This document shows positions 53,016-61,760 of a stretch of DNA of 64,000 nucleotides, one piece after another. Source of the DNA: Streptomyces echinoruber (GTDB taxonomy: Bacteria; Actinomycetota; Actinomycetes; Streptomycetales; Streptomycetaceae). The position numbers and the translations under genes were made by a program. The stretch lies in NCBI RefSeq assembly GCF_014651135.1, contig NZ_BMWH01000014.1, forward strand, positions 112,241 through 176,240, read 5' to 3'. The notes under the pieces were generated by a model. It was not told where the DNA came from. It did not search any database and saw nothing but the letters and a program-made list of their open reading frames with translations. Each line of letters opens with the position of its first letter. The stretch's first letter is position 1.

Positions 53016-54635
53016 CTACGCGTCCCTGCGCCGCCCCCGCGTCCCGGGCCCCCCGAAGCTCCCCGGCGGCCCCCCGCCCGGCGCGCCGCCGAGGAGGACG
53101 CCGCCCAGGACGGCGCCCTCGAACCCGCTCACCCGGGCGTCCGGGTCCGCGACGCGCCAGGCCCGCACGTCCCGCTCGGCCAGTTCCCGGGCCTGGAGGG
53201 CGAGTTGCCCGGCCATCAGCAGGTCCGCGCAGTCCGCGGCGTCCGCGGCGAGGAGGCGTTCGGCCTCCGCGAGGCGGGTGCGGGCCTGGAAACCCACCGC
53301 GCCCCGGTGGGTGGTGACGAAGTCGGCGGCGGCCGCCGTGGCGCTGAGGGCGGCCAGGCGGGCGGCGGAGGGCAGGACGCCGGAACGCCCCGGTGCGAGC
53401 GGGGCGACGGCCCGCACGATCCGGGTGAGGACGTCGAGGGGGTCGCAGGGCCCGGCCCCCAGGTCGTCCCGTACGGCGGACAGGGCGGCCTCGGCGCGGG
53501 CCAGGCGGGCGCCGAGGCCGGCGGTGGCGGCGCCCGGGTCCGGTTCCGCACGGCGCTTTCGCACGTCCGCCAGGGCGGCGTCCGCGGCGGCCAGCGCGTC
53601 GGGCACCAGGTCGGCGGCGGTGGAGAGTTCCGCGGCGAGCCGGTCGACGGCCGCGACGAGGACTCCGGCCTGGGCGACGGCGCCCTCGGCGGCGCGCAGT
53701 TCCCGGGCGGCGGCGTCCGGCCGGCCGAGGTCGGCCGAGCGGCGGGCCTGGTTGAGGTGGGCGGTGGCGAACACCAGCCGGTCCTTGGCCTCCTCGGTGC
53801 AGCCGAGCACGCCGGTGACGGCCGACGGCGCGTACCGCTTGTCCAGTTCGACGAGGGTGGCGTCCGCGGCGCCGACGCGGCCCGTCAGCTCCCGGAAGCG
53901 GGCCTCGGCGACGGCGAGCGCGCGGTAGGGGTCCGTCTCCAGCGCCCGCAGCCGGTCGAACCCGGCCGCCTCCGCGTCCAGCCGCCGCCCGGCCTCCGCG
54001 CAGCGCCCGATGATCCCGACGAGCAGGTGCCGCCGCGTCTCCTCGTCCCGGGCACCGTCGTCGTCGTACCGCTGCCGCAGCGCGAACGCGGCCGCCAGCT
54101 CGTCCGCGGCCCGGCGCACGGCCCGCTCGGCGGGCGCGAGGGCGTCGGCCGGCACCAGGGCCTCGGCGAAGCCGAGCTCCTCCCGGCTGGTGCGCAGGCA
54201 GTCGTCGGCGCTCACCAGGGCGCGCCCGGCGCGTTCGTCCAGATCGGCGAGGGGTTCGCCCGCCGGGGTGGCGGGCGGGCCGCCGGGCGTGGTGCGGGTG
54301 CGGGCGCGGCGGGTGCGCCGCCGGTGGCCGAGGGCCGCGGCCGCGCCCGCCGCGGCGGCGACGGCCAGCGGCACGGCGTAGTCCGCGGCACCGGCCTCCC
54401 GTACGGCCGCCGGACGGGGATGCGCGGCCGTGGGGGCCGTCGGACCGGGGTGTGCGGCCGCGGGGGCCGCCGGCCCGTGGTCCGGCGCCGCAACCGCGGA
54501 CCCCGTACTGATCGTCATCACCGGCAGCATCAGCCACACCAGCCCCGCCGCACCGCCCAGCACGGTGCGCGCCACCCGTCCGGACGGGCGCGCCCCGGTC
54601 CGCCGTGACCGGTCTCCGATCAAGGATGACGTCAT
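53016..54635 (-). CDS. Coiled-coil membrane protein of unknown function
   Basis: A 539-residue protein. A signal or anchor helix (about 23-50, LGGAAGLVWLMLPVMTI), a Pro/Ala-rich stretch, a second helix (YAVPLAVAAAAGAAAALGHR, about 85-105) and then about 400 residues of Ala/Arg/Glu/Leu-rich helix. The helical part resembles the C-terminal half of actinobacterial TPM-domain proteins, but the TPM domain itself is missing. The C-terminus is Gly/Pro-rich. ATG at 54635 is taken; the open frame beyond it is an artefact. Divergent from the GH18-like gene. Confidence 0.7.
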   Translation of the reverse strand: MTSSLIGDRSRRTGARPSGRVARTVLGGAAGLVWLMLPVMTISTGSAVAAPDHGPAAPAAAHPGPTAPTAAHPRPAAVREAGAADYAVPLAVAAAAGAAAALGHRRRTRRARTRTTPGGPPATPAGEPLADLDERAGRALVSADDCLRTSREELGFAEALVPADALAPAERAVRRAADELAAAFALRQRYDDDGARDEETRRHLLVGIIGRCAEAGRRLDAEAAGFDRLRALETDPYRALAVAEARFRELTGRVGAADATLVELDKRYAPSAVTGVLGCTEEAKDRLVFATAHLNQARRSADLGRPDAAARELRAAEGAVAQAGVLVAAVDRLAAELSTAADLVPDALAAADAALADVRKRRAEPDPGAATAGLGARLARAEAALSAVRDDLGAGPCDPLDVLTRIVRAVAPLAPGRSGVLPSAARLAALSATAAAADFVTTHRGAVGFQARTRLAEAERLLAADAADCADLLMAGQLALQARELAERDVRAWRVADPDARVSGFEGAVLGGVLLGGAPGGGPPGSFGGPGTRGRRRDA

Positions 54636-54756
54636 AGGGGGGAGGGTAGGGCGGCGACCGCTGCCGCGCGACCGGGCCTCGGGACCGGTGGGAGCGATGT
54701 GGTCCATGAGGTGACCGGGACGGGTGAGGGACGGCGGCCGAGGGGGAGCGAGCGGC

Positions 54757-56085
54757 ATGGAGCACGGCGGGGACGACACGAACCACTCGAACGACCCGAA
54801 CGACTCGAGCGACACGACCGGTGCCGTCGGCACGACCGGCCTTCCCGGTGCGGCGGACACCGCCGTTGCCGCCGACACGGCCGACACGGCCGACCCGACC
54901 AACACGGCCGACCCGACCAACACGGCTGACCCGACCGACACTGCCGACCCGATCGGCCCGGCGTCCGGCACGCCGGGCACGCCGGACGCGGACCCCCCGC
55001 CCACGGCACCCCGCGACGCACCGCGCTCCCGCTCCCGTACGCGCCTCCGCTCCCGTACGCGCCCCCGCCGCCGGCTGCCGCGCCGCCTCCGCCGGACCGC
55101 CCTCGCCCTCCTCCTGCCGCTTCTCCTGCTCCTCGGATCCCTCCTGGCCACCCAGATCGCCCTCCGCGCCGCCTACTCCGGCGACCCGGCCGAGGGCACC
55201 CGCACCCGCGGCCGGGACGCGCTCTGGCTCGGCCACGCCTGGGTCGACGGCCGCAGGACCGACGGCGACCTCGGCGCCCTAGCGCGGCGGCTGCGCGGGA
55301 CGGGCGTGCGGGACCTGTACGTGCACGCCGGTCCGCTGGAGCACGACGGCACGCTGCCGGCGTCGGCCCACCGCGACGCCCGCCGGCTGATCACCGGCGT
55401 GCACCGGGAGCTGCCCGGGGTGCGGGTGCAGGCGTGGCTCGGCGACGTGCTGGCCACCGAGACACCCGACGGCATGCGCCTGGAGCGGGCCCGGACCCGG
55501 GCCGCCGTGGTCCGCTCCGCCCGGCAGGTGCTGGCCGCCGGTTTCGACGGCGTCCACGTCGACCTGGAGCCGACGCACTCCGGCGACCGCCACTTCCTCG
55601 CCCTCCTCGACGCGCTGCACCACGTCACCCGCGCCCACGGCGCGACGCTGTCGGTCGCCGCGCACCAGATCGACCCGCTGCCCGGGCTGCACAGGGCGTT
55701 CGGGGCGGTCACCGGGCACCCCAAGTGGTGGTCGCAAGCGTACTTCGGGCAGGTCGCGCGCCGCGTCGACCAGATCGCCGTGATGTCGTACGACACCATG
55801 CAGCAGTGGGAGAGCACCTACGGCGGCTACGTCGCCCGGCAGACCGCGCTCGCCCTGGAGGCCACCCCGCCCGGCACCGACCTGCTGATGGGCCTGCCCT
55901 TCTTCCACGAGGACCGCTTCGGCCACCGCGCCGCCGCCGAGACCGTCCCCGCCGCCGTCCGCGGCGTCCGCCTCGGCCTGTCCCGCACGGACGCCGGCCG
56001 CGAGCGCTTCGGCGTCGCGCTCTACGTCGACTTCGCGGCGACGGAGGCGGACTGGCGGGCCTATCGGGAAGGATGGGTGCGGTGA
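54757..56085 (+). CDS. Membrane-anchored GH18-like glycoside hydrolase fold protein
   Basis: A 442-residue type II membrane protein. The first 75 residues contain NTADPT-type repeats and an Arg-rich stretch (SRSRTRLRSRTRPRRRL). A membrane helix lies at about 112-135. The outer TIM-barrel domain has VQAWLGDVLA and GFDGVHVDLEPTHSGD, close to the DxxDxDxE catalytic strand of GH18 but with its acids altered, plus MSYDTMQQW and DLLMGLPFF. It may bind or cut chitin- or peptidoglycan-like glycans; activity is uncertain. ATG at 54757 follows GGGGGAG. Confidence 0.8.
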   Translation: MEHGGDDTNHSNDPNDSSDTTGAVGTTGLPGAADTAVAADTADTADPTNTADPTNTADPTDTADPIGPASGTPGTPDADPPPTAPRDAPRSRSRTRLRSRTRPRRRLPRRLRRTALALLLPLLLLLGSLLATQIALRAAYSGDPAEGTRTRGRDALWLGHAWVDGRRTDGDLGALARRLRGTGVRDLYVHAGPLEHDGTLPASAHRDARRLITGVHRELPGVRVQAWLGDVLATETPDGMRLERARTRAAVVRSARQVLAAGFDGVHVDLEPTHSGDRHFLALLDALHHVTRAHGATLSVAAHQIDPLPGLHRAFGAVTGHPKWWSQAYFGQVARRVDQIAVMSYDTMQQWESTYGGYVARQTALALEATPPGTDLLMGLPFFHEDRFGHRAAAETVPAAVRGVRLGLSRTDAGRERFGVALYVDFAATEADWRAYREGWVR

Positions 56086-57103
56086 CCCGGACCCGGCCTG
56101 CCCTGACCCCGCCGACCTGACCCCCGCCGACCTGACCCCGCTCGCCCGCGCGGCCCTCGGCACCGACCGCGCCCTCGCCTCCGCCACCCGGCTGCGCGGC
56201 GGCAGCAAGAAGGGCGTCTACCGACTGACGTGCGACGACGGCACGACGGCACGACGGCCGTCGCCTACGTCTGGTCGCCGGAGGAGGACTACTGGGACCC
56301 CGGCGCCCCCGGCGCCGCCGACCCGCGCGACCCCTTCTCGCACGCCTTTGGCCTGCCCCTGTTCACCGCGGCCCAGGCCCGCCTGACCGCCCTCGGCGTC
56401 CGCACCCCGCGCCCGCTGCTCACCGCCCCGGCCGGTCCCCACCTCCCGGTGGACGCCGCCGTCGTCGAGGACGTGCCCGGCGGCACCCTGGAGGAGGCCC
56501 TGCGCCGGGACCCGGCGGCGGCCCGCCCGGCCCTGGAGCGGCCGGCCCGGGCACTGGAGACGATGCGCGGCTGCGCGGGCCCCGGCATCGGCACGGTGGC
56601 CGACGTCGACAACGGCGGCGCGGGATACGGGAGTTCGTGCGCGCGGCTCGTCCTCGACCGCGCCCTGCGGGACCTCGCCGAGGCCGCCGTGCGCGAGCCG
56701 CGTCTGGCCGCCGCGCGCCCGCGGCTGGAGCAGGCGCTGCACACCCTGGCCGCCGAGGTCCGCCCCCCGCGCCCGCCCGACCCTCGTCCACGGCGAACTC
56801 GGCCCCGACCACGTCCTGCTGGACGCCGACGGCCACCCGGTCCTCATCGACGTCGAGGGCCTGATGTACTTCGACGCCGAGTGGGAGCACGTCTTCCTGC
56901 GCCTGCGCTTCGGCCCCGCCTACGACGTCCTGCGCGCCCCCGGCCTCGACGGGCACCGCCTGCGCCTGTACCGCCTGGCCCTGCACCTGTCCCTCGTCGC
57001 CGGACCGCTGCGGCTGCTGGACGGTGACTTCCCGGAGCCGGGCCCGATGCGGGGAATCGCGGAGTACAACCTGGAGCGGGCGCTGGAGTGCGTGGCGGGA
57101 TGA
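56082..57103 (+). pseudogene. Phosphotransferase (APH/choline kinase fold) gene with several frameshifts
   Basis: Three frames together give one phosphotransferase-like protein. GTG at 56082 overlaps the previous stop (GTGA). LARAALGTDRALASATRLRG lies near 56140-56210, then VAYVWSPEEDYWDP to EVRPPRP in a second frame, then LVHGELGPDHVLLDADGHP and LIDVEG in a third, ending at 57103. The HGELGPDHVLL and DVEG motifs are the kinase catalytic and metal sites. Breaks coincide with an 8-bp tandem duplication (GGCACGAC, about 56238-56253) and a one-base change near 56787. An in-frame 15-bp duplication lies near 56111-56140. Sequencing error cannot be excluded. Confidence 0.8.
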
Positions 57104-57281
57104 CGGCGGGCGGGCGTCCCTGGGACCCGGTTACCCGGTACCCAGGACCCGGGACTCGGCACCTGGGACCCGGGACCAAAATCCGACGGCGGCCCGCCCC
57201 TCCCCGCCCCGGCCGGCCCCCACCTTCCTACGCCCCCACGTTCCTACGCCCCTACGCTCCCAGCCCCTACGCTCCCAGCCC
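57104..57281. repeat. Short repeats in the gap after sdhB
   Basis: CCCGGGAC/TACCCGG-type short repeats (about 57120-57180) and a 15-bp unit CCCCTACGCTCCCAG twice (about 57250-57280) fill the gap between the phosphotransferase remnant and the sdhB stop. No gene is seen. Confidence 0.6.
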
Positions 57282-58052
57282 CTACGAGGACCGCCTCCTG
57301 ATCTTCGATCCCAGCCACACCAGCGGGTCGTACTTGCGGTCCACGGCCCGCTCCTTCAGCGGGATCAGCGCGTTGTCCGTGATCCTGATGCCCTCGGGGC
57401 ACACCTCGGTGCAGCACTTGGTGATGTTGCAGTAGCCCAGGCCGTGTTCGTCCTGGGCGGTGCGCTTGCGGTCCAGGCCGGTCTCGGCGGCGGCGTCCAG
57501 CGGGTGCATGTCGAGCTCGGCGATCCGCATCAGGAAGCGCGGGCCCGCGAACACCGTCTTGTTCTCCTCGTGGTCGCGCACGACATGGCAGGTGTCCTGG
57601 CACAGAAAGCACTCGATGCACTTGCGGAACTCCTGCGGCCGGTCCACGTCCTGCTGGAACATGCGGTACTCGCCGGGCCCCAGCCCGGGCGGCGGCACGA
57701 ACGCCGGAACCTGCCTGGCCTTGGTGTAGTTGAAGCCGACGTCGGTGACCAGGTCGCGGACGACGGGGAACGCCCGCAGCGGGGTCACGGTGACCGTCTC
57801 GTCGCGGGCGAACACCGACATGCGGGTCATGCACATCAGCCGCGGCCGCCCGTTGATCTCCGCGGAGCACGAACCGCACTTGCCCGCCTTGCAGTTCCAG
57901 CGCACGGCCAGGTCGGGGACCTGCGTGGCCTGGAGGCGGTGGATGACGTCGAGGACGACCTCGCCGTCGTTCACCTCGACGGTGAAGTCCTCCAGGCCGC
58001 CGCCCTCCCGGTCGCCCCGCCACACCTGGAAACGGGCCTCGTAGCCGCTCAT
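57282..58052 (-). CDS. sdhB: Succinate dehydrogenase / fumarate reductase iron-sulfur subunit
   Basis: A 256-residue SdhB. The 2Fe-2S site is CKAGKCGSC with a later Cys in RLMCMTRMS. The 3Fe-4S and 4Fe-4S sites are in CIECFLCQDTC and YCNITKCCTEVCPEGI. It passes electrons from the flavoprotein to the membrane subunit. ATG at 58052 overlaps the sdhA stop (ATGA). Confidence 0.95.
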   Translation of the reverse strand: MSGYEARFQVWRGDREGGGLEDFTVEVNDGEVVLDVIHRLQATQVPDLAVRWNCKAGKCGSCSAEINGRPRLMCMTRMSVFARDETVTVTPLRAFPVVRDLVTDVGFNYTKARQVPAFVPPPGLGPGEYRMFQQDVDRPQEFRKCIECFLCQDTCHVVRDHEENKTVFAGPRFLMRIAELDMHPLDAAAETGLDRKRTAQDEHGLGYCNITKCCTEVCPEGIRITDNALIPLKERAVDRKYDPLVWLGSKIRRRSS

Positions 58053-59980
58053 CCGTACAGCTCCTCTTCGGCCAGGTACTTGACCAGCTCCTCCTTCTCG
58101 AAGAGGGCCAGCAGGTCGGGACGGACGGGATCGGCGGTCTCGCGGGAGAGGGTGATCTGGCCGCGCACCGGGTCGGTGGCCGCCAGCCCGCCCGTGGGAT
58201 CGGTGAGGGTGCACAGGAGGCGCACGCGGCGCCAGGCGCGGTCCATGGCGGGATGGTCCTCGCGGGTGTGGCCGCCGCGCGACTCGGTGCGCTCCAGCGC
58301 GGAACGCGCCACGCACTCGCTGACCAGCAGCATGTTCCGCAGGTCGAGCGCCAGGTGCCAGCCGGGGTTGAACTGGCGGTGCCCCTCCACCCCGGCCCGC
58401 CGCGCCCGCACCCGCAGCCGCGCGAGCCGGCGCAGCGCCTCCCGCATCTCCTCCTCGCGGCGGATGATGCCGACCAGGTCGTTCATGGTCTGCTGGAGTT
58501 CCTGGTGCAGGGTGTAGGGGTTCTCCGGCGGGCCGGAGTCCGGCTCCCCGCTCTCGGCGGAGAACGGCCGCAGGGCTTCGGCGGCGGCCGTGTCCACCTG
58601 CTCGTCGGCCACCACCGGGCGCTCGGCGAGCCCGGCCGCGTACGCGGCCGCGTGCCAGCCCGCCCGGCGCCCGAACACCAGCAGGTCCGACAGGGAGTTG
58701 CCGCCGAGCCGGTTGGAGCCGTGCATGCCGCCGGCGACCTCGCCGGCCGCGTACAGGCCGGGCACCCCGCGCGCGGCGGCCGTGTCGGAGTCGACGGCGA
58801 CCCCGCCCATCACGTAGTGGCAGGTGGGTCCGACCTCCATCGGCTCGGCGGTGATGTCGACGTCCGCCAGCTCCTTGAACTGGTGGTACATCGACGGCAG
58901 CCGCCGCCTGATCACCTCGGCGGGCATGCGCGTCGACACGTCCAGGAACACCCCGCCGTGCGGGGAGCCGCGGCCCTCCTTCACCTCGGTGTTGATCGCG
59001 CGGGCCACCTCGTCGCGGGGCAGCAGTTCCGGCGGGCGCCGGTTGTGGTCCGGGTCGTCGTACCAGCGGTCGGCCTCGTCCTCCGTCTCGGCGTACTTGT
59101 CCTTGAAGACGTCGGGGACGTAGTCGAACATGAACCGCCTGCCGTCGGAGTTCCTGAGCACCCCGCCGTCGCCGCGCACCGACTCGGTGACCAGGATGCC
59201 CTTCACCGACGGCGGCCAGACCATGCCCGTCGGGTGGAACTGCACGAACTCCATGTTCACCAGCGGCGCCCCGGCCAGCAGCGCCAGCGCGTGCCCGTCG
59301 CCGGTGTACTCCCACGAGTTCGACGTGACTTTGAACGACTTGCCGATCCCGCCGGTCGCCAGCACCACCGCGGGCGCCTGCAGCACGAAGAAGCGGCCGG
59401 TCTCCCGCGCGTAGGCGAAGACGCCGGACACGCGCGCGCCGTCCTTGAGGACGCGGGTGACCGTGCACTCCTGGAAGACCTTCAGCCGCGCCTCGTAGTC
59501 GCCGGTCTCCCGGTGGTCCTCCTGCTGCAGCGCGACGATCTTCTGCTGGAGCGTGCGGATCAGCTCCAGGCCGGTGCGGTCGCCGACGTGCGCCAGCCGC
59601 GGGTACTCGTGGCCGCCGAAGTTGCGCTGCGAGATCCGGCCGTCCGCGGTGCGGTCGAACAGCGCCCCCCACGTCTCCAGCTCCCACACCCGGTCCGGGG
59701 CCTCCTTGGCGTGCAGCTCGGCCATCCGCCACTGGTTGAGGAACTTGCCGCCGCGCATCGTGTCGCGGAAGTGCACCTGCCAGTTGTCGCCCGCGTTGAC
59801 GTTGCCCATCGCCGCGGCGATACCGCCCTCGGCCATCACCGTGTGCGCCTTGCCGAACAGGGACTTGCAGATCACCGCCGTACGGGCGCCCCGCTCGCGC
59901 GCCTCGATCGCGGCCCTCAGGCCCGCGCCGCCGGCCCCCACCACGACGACGTCCCACTCCTGCCGGTCGACCACGGTCAT
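58049..59980 (-). CDS. sdhA: Succinate dehydrogenase / fumarate reductase flavoprotein subunit
   Basis: A 643-residue SdhA. The FAD site is VVVVGAGGAGLRAAIEA, the covalent-flavin His lies in SLFGKAHTVMAEGG, and FVQFHPTGM and GGMHGSNRLGGNSLSDLLVFG follow. Histidine and arginine of the dicarboxylate site fall in the expected blocks. The long C-terminal helical domain is of the type seen in the actinobacterial Sdh1 branch. ATG at 59980. Expressed with sdhB and the cytochrome-like membrane gene upstream. Confidence 0.95.
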   Translation of the reverse strand: MTVVDRQEWDVVVVGAGGAGLRAAIEARERGARTAVICKSLFGKAHTVMAEGGIAAAMGNVNAGDNWQVHFRDTMRGGKFLNQWRMAELHAKEAPDRVWELETWGALFDRTADGRISQRNFGGHEYPRLAHVGDRTGLELIRTLQQKIVALQQEDHRETGDYEARLKVFQECTVTRVLKDGARVSGVFAYARETGRFFVLQAPAVVLATGGIGKSFKVTSNSWEYTGDGHALALLAGAPLVNMEFVQFHPTGMVWPPSVKGILVTESVRGDGGVLRNSDGRRFMFDYVPDVFKDKYAETEDEADRWYDDPDHNRRPPELLPRDEVARAINTEVKEGRGSPHGGVFLDVSTRMPAEVIRRRLPSMYHQFKELADVDITAEPMEVGPTCHYVMGGVAVDSDTAAARGVPGLYAAGEVAGGMHGSNRLGGNSLSDLLVFGRRAGWHAAAYAAGLAERPVVADEQVDTAAAEALRPFSAESGEPDSGPPENPYTLHQELQQTMNDLVGIIRREEEMREALRRLARLRVRARRAGVEGHRQFNPGWHLALDLRNMLLVSECVARSALERTESRGGHTREDHPAMDRAWRRVRLLCTLTDPTGGLAATDPVRGQITLSRETADPVRPDLLALFEKEELVKYLAEEELYG

Positions 59981-59990
59981 CAGCGGACCT

Positions 59991-60110
59991 CACTCATCGG
60001 GACTAATCGGGACCCATCAGAATCCATCAAAACCTGTCGGGCTTTACATGATCTATCGGAATCTATCGGAGTTCATGGGGACCAACCGGGATTCATCGGA
60101 ACTCTCAGAA
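59991..60110. repeat. Decamer repeat array between sdhC-like gene and sdhA
   Basis: Twelve consecutive 10-bp units with a consensus near TCTATCGGGA (most ending CGG or CGGG) lie in phase from 59991. The array is clearly A/T-richer than its surroundings and fills the 124-bp gap before sdhA. Confidence 0.8.
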
Positions 60111-60941
60111 GAAGCGCGGATCGTCGAAGACGCCGGACGCGAGGAGGTAGACGTAGAGGTCGGCGAGCGCCACGCTCGCCAGCGACGCCCATGCGAGCTG
60201 CATGTGGCGGGCGTTCAGCCTCCCGATGAACTGCCACATCCGGTAGCGCACGGGGTGTTGGGAGAAGTGCTTGAGCCGGCCGCCGACGATGTGCCGGCAG
60301 GAGTGGCAGGAGAGGGTGTACGCCCAGATCAGCACGATGTTGACCAGGAAGACGACGGTGCCCAGACCCATGTGGCCCCAGTGGTACCGCGGGTCGCGGA
60401 AGGCGAGCACGGTGTCGTAGGTCAGCACCCCGGCCACGAGCAGGGCGGCGTAGAAGAAGTACCGGTGCAGGTTCTGCAGGACGAGCGGGAAACGGGCCTC
60501 ACCGGTGTACGTCCGGTGCGGCTCGGCGACCGCGCAGGCCGGCGGGGCGGCCCAGAACGCGCGGTAGTAGGCCTTGCGGTAGTAGTAGCAGGTCAGGCGG
60601 AAGCCCAGCGGGAAGACCAGGATGATGATGGCGGGGGAGATGCCCCACCAGCCGCCGAACAGGTCCCAGTTGGGGCCCGCGTGCATCGGGCGGCAGCGCT
60701 GCGCCAGGCACGGCGAGTAGAACGGCGAGACGTACGGCGCGGCGTAGTAGTCCGCGTCGGCGAACGCCCGCCACGTCGAGTACACGACGAACGCGAACAG
60801 GCCGGCGGCCGTGGTGGCGGGCGGCACCCACCAGCGGTCGGTGCGCAGGTGCCCGGCGGCGATCGCGGCGCGCGTCGGGGCGCGGACGCCGCCACGGGCG
60901 GGACGGGGGTGTGCGGCGGGGGGCTCGGTTCCGGTGGACAC
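60105..60941 (-). CDS. Succinate dehydrogenase membrane subunit (Sdh1-type, cytochrome b-like)
   Basis: A 278-residue membrane protein with about five helices, beginning near residue 37 (ATTAAGLFAFVVYSTWRAF) and ending at ALADLYVYLLASGVF. Histidines suited to haem or quinone binding include those in LVLQNLHRYFFYA, YHWGHMGLG and LSCHSCRHIVGG. It corresponds to the single large anchor encoded beside sdhA-sdhB in mycobacterial Sdh1 (Rv0247c-Rv0249c type). GTG at 60941 (VSTGTEPPAAH) is chosen from codon bias; GGAGAGGG lies upstream. No separate sdhD is present. Confidence 0.85.
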   Translation of the reverse strand: MSTGTEPPAAHPRPARGGVRAPTRAAIAAGHLRTDRWWVPPATTAAGLFAFVVYSTWRAFADADYYAAPYVSPFYSPCLAQRCRPMHAGPNWDLFGGWWGISPAIIILVFPLGFRLTCYYYRKAYYRAFWAAPPACAVAEPHRTYTGEARFPLVLQNLHRYFFYAALLVAGVLTYDTVLAFRDPRYHWGHMGLGTVVFLVNIVLIWAYTLSCHSCRHIVGGRLKHFSQHPVRYRMWQFIGRLNARHMQLAWASLASVALADLYVYLLASGVFDDPRFF

Positions 60942-60960
60942 GATGGGACGCACCCTCTCC

Positions 60961-61020
60961 TGTCGGGCTCCTTCGAGCTCCTGCGGGTTCCTGCGGACTC
61001 CTACGGGCTCCTGCGGGAGT
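60961..61020. repeat. Decamer array in the sdh leader
   Basis: Six 10-bp units close to CTGCGGGCTC (plus strand) lie 20 bp before the sdhC-like start. On the transcribed strand this reads as AGGAG repeated about every 10 nt. Confidence 0.8.
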
Positions 61021-61089
61021 CTCCTGCTGCGCCCGGGCGTGGGTGGGCGCACCGGGCGCGGGCCGGCGTTCAGGCCCGGTTCGCCCGGT

Positions 61090-61380
61090 TCACGGTGCGT
61101 GCCGGTCGCGGGCGCCGAGACCCTCGTCGTCCGAGTCCGTCCACAGCGACCCGTCGTAGGGGGTGTCGGGTATGGTGACCAGCTCCGGGCGGGCGGCGGT
61201 CGGGCCGGCGGCCGCCGCGGCCCGCAGCAGCGCCACGCTCTCCCGCAGGTGGTCGGCGTCGGTGCGGACGCGGCGCAGGTCGAGGCTGGTACTGCCGAGT
61301 TGCTTCTCCAGGCGCCCCACCGACCGGGTCAGGTCGTCGAGGCAGCGCTGCACCGATGCCAGGTCGTCGTGCACGGTCAT
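61090..61380 (-). CDS. Small coiled-coil protein
   Basis: A 96-residue cytoplasmic protein. A coiled coil, LASVQRCLDDLTRSVGRLEK, then LDLRRVRTDADHLRESVALL (about 5-58), is followed by an acidic, disordered tail (TPYDGSLWTDSDDEG). Family not recognised with certainty; similar small proteins occur next to sdh genes in other Streptomyces as I recall. ATG at 61380 has GAGG 7 nt upstream. Confidence 0.72.
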   Translation of the reverse strand: MTVHDDLASVQRCLDDLTRSVGRLEKQLGSTSLDLRRVRTDADHLRESVALLRAAAAAGPTAARPELVTIPDTPYDGSLWTDSDDEGLGARDRHAP

Positions 61381-61451
61381 GAGGTGACCTCGCTTCCACG
61401 CGGACCGAAGGTTCGGGGCGGCAACGCTCGTGCGCCTGCGAGTGTTGCGCG

Positions 61452-61469
61452 TCACACCGCCCGGTGTGA
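61452..61469. promoter_or_regulatory. Perfect 18-bp palindrome
   Basis: TCACACCG-CC-CGGTGTGA is an exact inverted repeat 72 bp before the coiled-coil gene start, in a 380-bp divergent gap (61381-61760). It is well placed as an operator. The rest of the gap has no gene. An A/T-rich stretch at 61665-61710 is the likely promoter of the binding-protein gene. Confidence 0.55.
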
Positions 61470-61760
61470 AGGGGACGTACGGCGATTGGCGGAGTGCGCA
61501 CCCGCGTGCACCTCCGGGTACGCCCGGCGCGTGCGGTGCGCACGCCCCTTTTCCGCCAGGGGCGCGCCGGTGCGGGCTCCGTTGCGCCGCACGAGTGGGC
61601 TTGCGCGCCCCCGCCGCCGTGTCGCCCCCGGTCGGCGAACCCTTTCCTCTTCAGTGGGCCGTAGATCTGATGAACTCAAAATACCGCCAAAAGTGAACGA
61701 AACGCACCTTTGTGAGCGGGGTGCGCGGTGGCGGCAAGCGGCTCCCCGGAGGTAGCAGTG

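Noticed and set aside
49822..55236. A giant 1804-codon minus-strand frame
   Set aside because: It is antisense to the SpoIIE-type phosphatase gene, with low-complexity repeats and no recognisable domains.
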